From Lutjanus erythropterus (lineage: Eukaryota > Chordata > Actinopteri > Lutjaniformes > Lutjanidae): DNA of 64,000 bases. Below, piece by piece: positions 1-10,110 of this stretch; position 1 is the stretch's first letter, and the number at the start of each line of letters is the position of its first letter. The translations under genes were made by a program, and so were the position numbers. The stretch spans positions 36,595,408 through 36,659,407 of the forward strand of contig CM034599.1 of NCBI GenBank assembly GCA_020091685.1. Reading direction: 5' to 3'. Below the pieces are notes generated by a model, which saw only the letters and a program-made list of their open reading frames with translations, was not told where the DNA came from and searched no databases.

Positions 1-125
1 AGCACTGGATTCAGTCCTCAAAGTGACATTCAGGTGAACTTGGTCAAATTTAATCTACAAACAGCTGCTGACAGTGTTTTTATAGATGCAACTGGAATAA
101 TCTATAAAAATGCAACAATATCCAT

Positions 126-153
126 GCACACACACACACACACACACACACAC
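126..153. repeat. (CA)n microsatellite
   Basis: About 14 uninterrupted CA units. This is the usual vertebrate dinucleotide repeat and likely length-polymorphic. Confidence 0.95.
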
Positions 154-369
154 TTTGCAGGATTGCGTGTCCTCAGGTGTTGTCCAGCACACAATGCAGA
201 TACACACAGTCCGGCGTTAGCGTCTCCTGCTGCTGCTGCTGGGCAACTCAAGGGCATTGTCAGCTTTATCAGCGCCTAGTGATTCATCAGGCCAGTTGGT
301 AAATAAGAGATGCTATCAGGTGCTCCTGGTGGCATTGAGGGCCCATGTCCTAATCAATAACATTCCAAT

Positions 370-960
370 TCTTCACTGATCTCCTTCTCTGATTAGCCGC
401 GCTAATCCAATACACAATGTTGCTGTCTATTACTGAGCCAGGACAAAGCCTTGCCGTTAAGACCGCCCTTATCTGCGGTTGCGTTTACTACTGATATAAA
501 GCGGGCCCATGCCAGGGGCTGTGGCGAGGACATCCTCGGGCTCTTCTAATTGCTAATCCACTTGGGCCAGCAGATAGCAAGGAGATTTCAGCTGGCCTGG
601 CAGCGCCACAGGCAGTTAAGTGCGGTGATTGTAGTGAGATGTAACCAGTCGCTGCTCAGAGACGGAGTAAGTTGAGGTAAAATGGCCCGTAATTTTTCAG
701 CCCTCTTAAAACGGGAATGGGAGACGGTGGAGTGGCACGGATAATGAAACGGGTTAAGGAGAGGAGGGGCGGCTGGGCTGTCAGTCAGCAAAGAGCGGCG
801 ACGGCAGCAGGCACTTACTGATGTGGGAACGCTGATGAACAAGCCGAGCCTAATTTGACTTAATGAATATGAAATATGCATCAAATTTCCCTTTCGGAAT
901 GATCTGCGATGAGCATAACGGAAGGAAGAGGAGATTAATCTGCATTAACTAGTCTGTGTT
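370..960. promoter_or_regulatory. Candidate conserved non-coding element
   Basis: No repeat similarity within the window and no coding signal. Base composition is balanced compared with the AT-rich flanks. There are several TAAT/ATTA homeodomain-type cores (near 395-420, 547-556 and 850-900) and an ATGAATATGAAATATGCAT-like POU/octamer-type run near 863-882. These features suit an intronic enhancer of a developmental gene, but conservation cannot be tested here. Confidence 0.3.
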
Positions 961-2510
961 TAGCTTCTACACGCTGATTATACAATGGATGTGATTCTCA
1001 AATGGTCACGTTACACACATTAGTCCATAGACCTCGGAATTATACTGCCCACGCTCTCGGTACACGAGATAACTTCATTTTTTTGGTTCACTCCTTTTTT
1101 TTTATGCAACGTCTAATTTGAATAATTCCAGTGATTTCGACTTGAGTCACGGTTCTGAAGAGTGGGAAAAAAACAACCAAACAACTGCATAAAGATACAT
1201 TTCTTTTCTTATATTTTGAACACACAATAATGCAAGTGTCAAAGACAGACAGAATCCTCTTTGCTTGAGGCTAAGGTAACATTTTGCCCACCAGCAATTT
1301 TACTATACTGCTTTCATTGCAAAAACAAGAAAAAATTCAAACATCTCCCAAAATGCAGCAGGCTATTAACCTTCAAAAAATCAATTACTTCCACCATGGC
1401 TATATTTAAACATTAAAAGCACCCAAAAATTATGATTTTCACTGTATTAAGCAGTTGAATGTTTGATGTGTTTCCACTCACAGTCCCTACAACGGTGGAG
1501 CACATCGTCCTTGTCTCCACAACTCTCTTTATGTTGTTGTTGTTCTACCTGACTGGGAACCTAAATTGTTCCTGAACAACCAATTTGAAGGGAGCAGGTC
1601 TTCCAGCTCAAAAAGTCTGTTTGTGTGGGACAATAGGGGACACACTACCAATGCTTAGACTGGGGCTAAAACACAGGAAGCTTCGTGTTGTGCGCCAAAA
1701 TGCTATTTTAAATTAAATACTGTCATGCTGCAGAGATGTCCTGGCTTACACGTCATATTCTACAGAACATATCTGTTGCAATATCAGTCAACATAATCAC
1801 AAGATATTTTTTCAAAACTGTTAAGCCCTAGCTGAACATAGTCTAAAATTTGGATGTTAAAAGTTGTTTTAAAATTTATATTCTATTTAACTTCACAAGT
1901 CTCATATATTGAGACCACGTCCCAATCAAAATGTGGGACAATGCTATGCAGTAAGCATTGCTCCTCCCATATCCTCTATTGATTTGATACAAACACTGAG
2001 GTGAAAGCAAAGCCTATAATGCACCAATTTTCACATCTCTGCAAAGAGGCATTTATTTAAGCAGAACTAGTGACATAAAAAAATACATAGAGGCTCTAAA
2101 TTATGTATAAGTTCCCTATAGAGTCTTCTGAAACTCAAAAAACAAACAAACAAACAAAAAACTTGTGCCATCAAAGTAAGTTTAAAGATGCCATAATAAT
2201 ACAAATTCATCAGCACAAAGGTGCTTTACATCATTTATAAGTTAAACTGTGTATAAAGTGCAAATAATCTACTCCTCTGAAGCCACCTCAAAAGCCACTT
2301 TACAGGACCTTTAACAAACTTAAGTCCATTTATAGGTTAGTCCAGCAACAGGAAATTAATCAGCAAACATTGTAATCATGAATTAAATATTTAAGCACAT
2401 GTTTAAGTGTGAATGTCAACCTTCTCTGGTTCTCAGATGTGAGGATTATTCATTTTCTTTGTGTCTATGCATTGACTATTTTTGCATTTTTTGCATTTCA
2501 GAGTTTTTTT
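961..2510. other. Unremarkable intronic sequence
   Basis: AT-rich, with short A/T runs and a small (AAAC)n tract near 2140-2160. I see no open frame, terminal repeats or structured element here. Confidence 0.5.
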
Positions 2511-2512
2511 CC

Positions 2513-2625
2513 TCACCCCTCTGCAGGACAGAGGGTGTCGCTCACTGCACAGATTGTAAAGCCCCCTGAGGCAAATTGTAATTTGTGATATTGGGCTATA
2601 TAATAAAATTTGACTTGACTTGAAG
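2513..2625 (+). repeat. Probable non-LTR retrotransposon 3' tail fragment
   Basis: The stretch ends in a run of the type ataaaatttgacttgacttg. This resembles the 3' ends of dispersed non-LTR elements in teleosts, which terminate in short tandem units. Only about 110 bp is recognisable and no coding part is present. The family is not assigned with certainty. Confidence 0.4.
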
Positions 2626-3384
2626 ATTTCACGGTTTCTGGAAAACAGTGACATTTTCTGACTTTAACAGTAGTAGACCTAAATATACTGTAGGGGCTTT
2701 GAAGAGTGACTTAAGACTTATCTGAAAAGCAGCGTTTCAGGTCTTTGCCCAGTGGTGATGTCTTGGTATATATACACCTGTACATCACTGCAGCAAGGTG
2801 AGACGTTGAGATTAAGCTTTGGAGGTCAGTCTTTAAAATATTCCTCTGAAGCCACAGGTCGTCTGGGGACCCTGGATCTCACTTAATTGGGAGCTTCTAC
2901 CAAACTGTGTTGTAACAAGCTTTAACCATTAGTTTTTATTTATCCGCTGCATCAATAGAACAGCTGTTCAACAGGAAAGAAGACACTGAAGGCGATTGTT
3001 CTTCACAGGTGTCCTTGAAACTATTCCACTTGTATAACAGACCTAAATAATGTGCTTTTCTTTCTTTCTTTCAGTTACATATGAAAACAACATGCTGAAC
3101 TTGCTGTTGCTCAATACTCAGATGTGTAAGCACTCAGTAATTACAGTATTAGTCATGCTTTTCATTCCTCACTTTAACCAATAAAATGTAATCAACTTCC
3201 AATTATATCCAGGCTTTTTCTAGGGTTAGTCCCGCCTCTCTCAACTCAGCTGATTAGGTGTACACCCCAGTACCTGTCACTCATTTTGAGGTCTATTTTC
3301 AATGCCAAAAATGTGTTCAAAGTCTTAAAAATCTAAAATTAAAATTACTAGGATAAACATGTGATATTGCAATCATCTTTTGTC

Positions 3385-4265
3385 ATTCCAGATTTCCATC
3401 AACTAAAAATACAGAATTTATTCAGGCATAAAAAGGGTTAGTTATATCCTAAGGACCCCTGTGTCACTTCCTGGTTTTAAAAAAGGTGGGAATACTGCTC
3501 AAGCACTGGTAGACTTTCTATTTTTCAGTGCATTCATTAATAATATTGCTATCAGCTGTGTCTCAACCATAACATGTCAACTCTGTAGCCCTGCAAAATC
3601 AAAGATAAATAAGAATTATGGTTTCAAAATGTGTATTTTGATTAGCATTAAGAGAACTCTGAGACACTTCAAAAAAAATAAAATGGCTGCTCGCTACAAC
3701 TATGCTGTGAAATGAAAGAACTAACACTGAACTGTTTTAACTTTATAAACTTAGTGTCCCAGCTGCCTTAAAATTTTAAGTTGACTGAACTAGAGAAGAC
3801 GAGTTGAAGCAATTGTGTAATGATGCAAAACAAACTTTTCTAGTCAAAGAAAAAACATAAAAAGTAGGGTCTCAGGAGAAGTGTAACTCTCACACAATGA
3901 ATGTTGGGAAGTTTGCAAACATGCTGATTGTGTTTATTTTGAAATTTAATTTAATGGGTTGATTGAACTCTGTACAATTCATTTATCTGAGTCACCAACT
4001 CATCAAGTCAACCCATAAAAATATACGTGTCCTGAAAATAAATACTAGGAAGTTTAAGCTTAATTAACTTGAACACATAAAACTTTTATATTTATGTTGA
4101 GTTAAAGAGAAAAGATTAGTTGATTCCACCCATTTCCTGTATAATTTTATTTATTTTTCTTTTTTTACAGTGTAAGATGTTGACCACCAGAAAGCTGGTC
4201 CGTTGTAAGGTTTAAGAGAAAAGAGTTTGATCATTTAAAATATATTTTCCCAGCATAACTGAAGA
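3385..4265 (+). repeat. Dispersed repeat A, copy 1 (interrupted by a MITE)
   Basis: The left part (3385-3724) matches 54220-54560 closely. Shared segments include caggcataaaaa, tgtctcaacc, tcaactctgtagccct and ttaagagaactctgagacac. The right end (about 4190-4260: gtaaggtttaa through ttttaaaatatatttt) matches 54795-54855. The two halves are adjacent in copy 2 but separated here by about 450 bp, which reveals a later insertion (3725-4172). No coding function is apparent. Confidence 0.75.
3725..4172. mobile_element. MITE-like insertion nested in repeat A, CACTG...ACAGTG ends
   Basis: It begins with cactg and ends with ttttttacagtg. Its interior (ttgattgaactctgtaca, gaaaagattagttgattcca) is shared with 18340-18930 and 52750-53122. 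Its limits are supported independently because repeat A at 54.2 kb is continuous at the corresponding place. It has no transposase and is presumably mobilised in trans. A clear target duplication longer than about 3 bp (taa) is not visible. Confidence 0.6.
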
Positions 4266-5285
4266 ATAAAAATCAAAATCCCAGTTCTCAAGAAAGAGCA
4301 CATTCAGCCTGGGGTTAAACTAACAGGCAGTTGTTACTGTGGCGTGGTGAAGGTGTCAGTTTACCATCAGGCATGCCTGTGGTCATTTTTAAAGAAAACT
4401 CTCACCCTCAGGCTTAAGTGACTTATCATAAAACCATGACAGGGAGCCAGCGTGCACAAAACCAGGGCCTTGGAACTTCTAACCCTAAATGGAATGCGGT
4501 CATCTTAATGTTGTTAATTAGATTTGTGTTTTTCCAGCCAAGACATGTTAAAACATCTGCTGTGATGAATCTATATCAGAGCATTAGTGCATTAGTCAAT
4601 ATTTACCAACACTTTTGATGCTAAGAGCTATCTCCTTGAGTTTTTTTTTTTTTTTTTTTCACCAGGCTCTGGAGTCCTTACACCGACTGGCGTGCATTTT
4701 CTCCGCACGTAGAAAAAGAATGGCTCAAAGCGCAGTTTAATTACAGTATTTGCACGAAGGTAGCCACAAGGGTATCGCAGTAGCATCTCGACAGAAAGAT
4801 CAGGTTTGAGGGCGAATACTGGAGGGAATCTGACAATGTGGAGGAGGCGTCTCAGCCATTAATCACACTATCTTCTGTAGCATGGAAACAGGAATATTAA
4901 TAGATCTGTCCTCATGTAAACAACTCAGAGTAATGCCTTAGTGGGCTTGTTGTTATTGGACATAATCAGATTATTGATCACATGTGCCTTTTGTTTGTTT
5001 TTGCTATTGTCAGAACCATGTAAGAGCCAGTGAGATTGAGTTGTCTGTTAAACTGGTGATAAGTCTGACAGATGTGGATGTGTATGACATTGTAATTGAA
5101 TAAATTACAATAGAAGTGTGTCTTCAATGCTGCTCAAATTAATATTTCTATATTGACAACAGATTAAAGGATATGTTTATTGTCAGTGGAGTCCTTCATG
5201 GTAATAAACACGCAGAGAACTACAGTTCTCCTCACATCTATGGAGCATTTTAATGTCTTTCAGCTCATTGTTTTGGTTTCCCAAC
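4266..5285. other. Intronic sequence without a recognised element
   Basis: Apart from the poly(T) run I see no open frame with coding character and no paired terminal repeats in this kilobase. Confidence 0.5.
4641..4659. repeat. Poly(T) run
   Basis: An uninterrupted run of 19 T. It could be a homopolymer microsatellite or the poly(A) tail of a minus-strand retroposon, but no retroposed body is recognisable beside it. Confidence 0.8.
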
Positions 5286-5672
5286 TAGAGCTGCATGATT
5301 TTGTAAAAAAAATCATATCGCGATCATTTTGACTAAAACTGTGATTGCAACATACAACACGATTGGTTGAAATGATAAGTTTTGCATCATAATTTTCATG
5401 TTTACTGAAAAAGAAATATTACAATTGTGATGACGTGATATTTATTGAGTTCTGTAGCAAACAAAATTGTTTTCTGTCTTCAGGAAAAGATTTTTAAGAT
5501 TTTTAAGATAGGGCATCTCTGCAGCACCACTGTACCTCATTATAATGCTGTTTTCTCATTTGTCCTTTTTTAAAAAATTGCGATTCAGCTCTGTTTCTGC
5601 AGTTTGGATATTCAACATGGCCAGATTGCGATTTTATAGCAATTGCGCATTAATTGTGCAGCTCAATTTCTA
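5286..5672. mobile_element. Probable non-autonomous hAT-like MITE
   Basis: The left end reads tagagctgcatgatttt and the right end reads as its inverted partner (aattgtgcagctcaa). The interior carries repeated cgatt/gcgatt blocks near both ends. GCTGCACGATT-type termini are typical of abundant fish hAT MITEs. No target-site duplication could be confirmed, so the exact ends are approximate. Confidence 0.5.
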
Positions 5673-5907
5673 ATGCACAACTCCACTGTTTTGGTTCAGT
5701 CTCACTGCTCTCATCACTGTCATTTCCAGCAGCAGCAGGAAGCTGTTTTCAGTAAACTTTGTCAACACACTTACAAAATAAGCATCTATGGTGACAGATA
5801 GGTGATCCACATTGTGGAGCATTTAGCAGATGAAGATATTTCCTTCAAGAGTTTGAAAATACAGCTAAAAGGAGAGTGAACATTCAGCACGTTCTTACTC
5901 CCAAGTG

Positions 5908-6321
5908 CCCCTATGCTTCAAAGTGTGACAGTGTAGGTACCCCCATAGTGTCATTTCTGGAGGCGCCTCTCTAGTGTTTTACTTTTATGTGCCATCAAAG
6001 TCAGGTAATGTAGTATAAAGAGCGAGAAATCCCATGTACAGAGGAAGTGTGGTGGATGGTTGGATGAAACAAATAAAAGACTTTCACCCAGGAGATCAGG
6101 GTTCGTGTCCTGTGTGAAACCGAAAGTCAATGTTGACTTGTTTTTAAGACGTGATGTATCTCATGTATGTAATCTTATGAAAACAATGTACTTTTTGAAA
6201 CCTAACCATGAAGTCTACCCAGACGTTGCTTATTTATTTTTGCTAACTTGTCCCCAGGACTCTGCATGCTCAAAACTGGTGCCAGAGTGGTACCTACAGT
6301 GTCATAGTGTGAAGCATGGGG
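5908..6321. mobile_element. Fold-back (TIR) element, about 34-bp inverted arms
   Basis: The left arm 5908-5942 and right arm 6289-6321 are inverted copies with a few mismatches. Both contain atgcttca and tgtaggtacc in matching order. The element is about 414 bp with no transposase. Near 6099-6112 it contains gatcagggttcgtgtcc, close to a tRNA B-box. A related block appears inverted near 46960-47030, so a tRNA-like fragment may be embedded. Confidence 0.6.
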
Positions 6322-6632
6322 CCACTGATCAAGTTAGTTAGGAGGAGGAGAACCTGTTGTACATGCTTTTGTCAGGTACCCTAACACACAGATCCAAATG
6401 AATGCTGATCTTATTTAACACTTGGTATCTGCTGGATGTGTAACTAAGTAACCATTTGCCACATCACTATTAACTTAATAGGGTGATAATTAGTGTCGTG
6501 TTGCAGCTTCTTCCACTGCCTCAAGAGGTTAAAAAAAGAATTCTGCTTTCAGGCTATTCAGTTAAGTGCTTCTGTCTACACAAAATGAATTAAGAAACAT
6601 AGTTTTAGAATTGGTGTAGTCATAGATCACTA

Positions 6633-6999
6633 TAAGGCCTGGTGTGTAAGATTTTCAAGGATTTATTGGCCGACTATGAGAAAAATTGAATATAACATTC
6701 ATAAGTATGTTTTCATCAGTGTATAATCACCTGAAAATAAGAATTGTGTTTTTCCTGCTGAGCTGTTTACATCAACAAAAGTCTAATTCCATGGAGGCAA
6801 TCATGTTAAACCGCCATGTTTCTACAGCAGGCCAGGACGGAAAAAAAAAACAAATGCTGGCTCTCTGTACGTCCTGTTGCATCGTTCGCGAGTTTTGCGG
6901 CCACTGTTCTGCTGCACACTCGGAAGGGGAGGGTGCAATCTTCTGTGTGCAATCTTCTCACAGCTAGATGCCACTAAATCTGACACACAGGTCCTTTAA
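6633..6999. mobile_element. TIR element of an abundant fish type (CTGGTGTGTAAGATTT ends), copy 1
   Basis: The left end aaggcctggtgtgtaagattt is matched, inverted and imperfectly, by the right end aaatctgacacacaggtcctt. The left part is also similar to 40750-40870. No coding capacity: the 93-residue frame across it is a by-product of the repeat. Confidence 0.6.
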
Positions 7000-7009
7000 A
7001 GAGAGACTA

Positions 7010-7480
7010 TGGTGCAATATATGAACCTAGACAGGGCATTGCTGCTCAGCTTTGCTGCCAATTTTCCCCAGTGGCACTCATGGCATTTTCCCCCTTAAGC
7101 CACCATTATAAAAGAGACATCTGTGAAACTGTTGACACCTCGGACTGCAAACAAGATCATTTACAAACCTTTCTATTATGAAATTTTGATCTATGAAGGT
7201 TTTATATTTGTAAAACTTAACTAGAACAGAAAAAGCCATTTCAAAATCTATGACATCATCACTTTGTGACATCTATGGGCCAAGCAAGAACTCACAGGCG
7301 GGGCTATAGGGGGGAAACACTACTACAATACATATTTAGTGGGCCATATAACCAGGAAGTAAACCCAGAAGCTAGAAACCAGGTGAGCAGCTCTCATTGG
7401 AGTGAATGCATTCGCTATCTAGTTCAATTAAGAAAGAATCATAAAGTCAGCTAACTGACTCTGTAATGTCACTTTCACAG
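7010..7480 (+). repeat. Dispersed repeat B, copy 1
   Basis: Matches 33240-33650 on the same strand over several blocks: gttttccccc/attttccccc, attataaaagagac, ctgttgaca, tataaccaggaagtaaac, gaagctagaa and ctctcattgga. The similarity is old and interrupted. No open frame is shared between the two copies, so this is non-coding. Confidence 0.7.
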
Positions 7481-7799
7481 CAATAGTATCAAACTAAAAT
7501 TTACTTAACATTGGCCACCATAAGCTAATGGTCATAACTGTCCAAGTAAACCTTGACAGTGGCAGCAAAGCTCCTGATCACTCAGTGATCAATGACATGT
7601 TTTACTCCTTAACTTTTAACTGTAAGAGAGGAAGAACATGTTATTTTTTTAATCTTTAAGAGTTCCATATTCTCACTTTCATTCTGGAGCCAGAAATTTC
7701 AGATGTTACTTTGGTGCTTTGTTAACACAAGTGCTGCATGTTGTAGCCTTGAGGCAAAGCCGGCTTTTGGTATAGTTTCTCACTCTTATCTGTCAAATA

Positions 7800-8640
7800 C
7801 ACTGATTAGCTTCCCTCCTGCCGGATGCTGGATGTTGATGTGGCATATGAAGTGAGCTGGCAAATACCACAGAGTGAACTTTCCCTTCTACTTTTCCTCT
7901 GCACACAGAACAGCAAACAATTGAAGTTCCAAATTTCATTTTGCCATTATCAAGCTTACAACAATTTCACAGCACAGCAATCACACTATAATGAACTTCC
8001 AGAAGCAATTAAAGCCTCTTTCCTGTGGAGGGACCTTCATGAATACAAGAAAGACGGCTTTCTCACAGCCTCTAATCACAGAGCATTCCAGCCGAGGTGT
8101 CACATTGGCTTTGTTGTTTGCCAGAAATCCCTTCAGGAGGCCTCAGTCAGGTCCTCTAATCAACACGCTTCCACCTGACAAAAACTAATGGGACTTAATT
8201 GGTATGTCATGCCACAGCTTCCCTCACGCTTCAAATCAGAAGCTCGACCTAAAACTCAAATCAGAATTAGCTGAACATGCATTGGACGTGGAAGCTAGCT
8301 GAAACAGTATTCATGCATGATTTTCAGGTTTCCAGCTGGTGTAGCCGGAGGCCTCACATATCTCCTCAGTGATTAGCCCAAGTCATGCTCCAAACATAGA
8401 ATTACTTAATGCCTCCTCAATTTAGTTTCCGAACATGAAAACAAAAATAAACAGAGTGTAACCGGGGCTCAAACCCAATGAATAAAAATAATTGCAACAA
8501 GGAAGTGCAAATTAGGCTTTAAAACCATGATTAAAAGCATTGCAACGGCATTTAGAACTGAATCTGGTTTATTGCTGCTTCTAAAAAACCCTTTAATTTT
8601 CACAGCATAACATTTAATATGCCTAATAAGGAGGAACAAC
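7800..8640. promoter_or_regulatory. Candidate conserved non-coding segment
   Basis: Non-repetitive within the window and of even composition, with many TTAAT/ATTAG-type cores (for example 8190-8200, 8260-8270, 8400-8420). A 117-residue frame crosses the left part but has no recognisable domain. A regulatory role is only suggested by composition and by the lack of transposon features. Confidence 0.25.
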
Positions 8641-8979
8641 AGGCCAATAAAGCAGGTGTTCTACTGAGACGGATAAAGAGAGAGAAAGTCATGTTCAAGC
8701 TGAGCTGGTTTGTAATGGCAGGTCTCTACTAAGGCAGTAAAACAACATTTAAAAGGGATACTCCAAAGATTTAGTATTGTACTTCCATTATGTTGGGGAA
8801 CTCATAAGTTACCGACAATAAAGCTGGTGTAGGCAGTTTATTTTGGGCGTCTTTGAGCAAGAGTCTGTTTTCAGGCTTTAGAAAATCTAGCCAATCACAG
8901 GATGATAAGGTAGTTGAATCTCATTCCTAAAGTCTTGGTGATTTCATGACAGAGTATGAGACTAGATAATGAGCGATCT

Positions 8980-9214
8980 GAAATTTCACTCAATATCTAC
9001 TCACCCCTGTGCTGATGTGAGGATGGAGACATTCTGTGTTTTTTTTTTTTGTGTTCTTTTTTTACATTTTAAAACTGGTCACCATTCACTTCAATTGTAC
9101 TGGATTTGGCTGCAGCACTGTTTTCCACTGAAGCTCCGGGAGTGTTTTGTGAACTGGAGATCTTCACCCATCCTCACATCAGCACAGGGGTGAGTAGATA
9201 TTGAGTGAAATTTC
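8980..9214. mobile_element. Fold-back element with perfect 47-bp inverted arms
   Basis: The arm 8980-9026 is the exact reverse complement of 9168-9214 over 47 bases, separated by a 141-bp loop with T-rich stretches. Transcribed RNA would form a long hairpin. The right side continues as gggggaactattgctttaa, resembling the outer TIR of fish MITEs. The left outer part has decayed. Confidence 0.85.
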
Positions 9215-9915
9215 ATTTTTGGGGGAACTATTGCTTTAACTGACTAACATCCAGTATGTGTCAAGAATGCTGGATCCTTTGTTTCCCATAATGCAGCATG
9301 GTAGCATCTCAGTAGAACCTCCCTGGCAGGACACCCATGCCTTTAGAACACCATGTCCCCAGTTTACAATGCAGACTTTCCATTAAAAAAAAATTGTACT
9401 CTCCAAGCTCTAGTCAAGATAACTTTGATGACATGATCAGAGCACCACTCTTTTCTGGTCCAAATAATTTGACACAGGAGTCAGCTAACTGCATGCTGTA
9501 TCAACTAATTTATTTAAGTATAGTGAACCTGACATGTTAAGGTTACATAACTTAACTTGATCAAAGCAACAAGATGGTTTGATTGAGGCAAGTTGGGTCA
9601 ACAAGTCAACTTGTTCTGTTCTGTTCTGTTAAAAATGTATATTTTCTGAGCCCTATAAAAATAACCCTGATGACATCATCAGAGTAATTTTTCAAACATT
9701 TGAAAATGTTTTAGAGTCACAGAAGACATCAAACAACTGCTGGGGGTCACACATTTCAGTACTATAGTACAGAAATGAAGTAATATAACATGTTACTAAG
9801 AATATTTTGGTAATATTTTTACATTTATATGTGAAGTATTGCATTACAGAGGGTACCAGATTCATTTCAGAAGTAAGGAGGGGCAACAAGTATGTGGAAC
9901 TATAGCAAAATACTA
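9215..9915. other. Intronic sequence, with a partial MITE-like stretch
   Basis: Around 9500-9620 there are 'aacttgatcaa...aagtcaacttg' motifs like those of the CACTG-ended MITE family, but no clear ends. The rest shows no coding or structural signal. Confidence 0.35.
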
Positions 9916-10110
9916 ACCTGACACATCAGATGGTTTGTTACATGGAACCATCTGGGAAGTCATTCTTAGAAACTGTTTGGAAAAGGGAAGGCACTTGGCA
10001 GATGATTGGATGAACCATCTGTCTATCATGTCTAACTCAGGCTTCATCTTCAACAAATCAGATCAAACACTTACTAAAGTGAAGCCAGTCAGGAGAAGGG
10101 GGAAAGCATC
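9916..10110 (+). repeat. Dispersed repeat C, copy 1
   Basis: Matches 47208-47385 on the same strand: cctgacaca/cctgacata, agatggtttgtta, aaccatctgggaagtc, gtttggaaaaggg, aaccatctgtctatcat and aatcagatcaa. About 175 bp are clearly shared. Origin unknown; no coding capacity. Confidence 0.75.

Noticed and set aside
7825..8178. 117-residue plus-strand frame
   Set aside because: No recognisable domain, no splice or initiation context, and an overlapping frame of similar quality.
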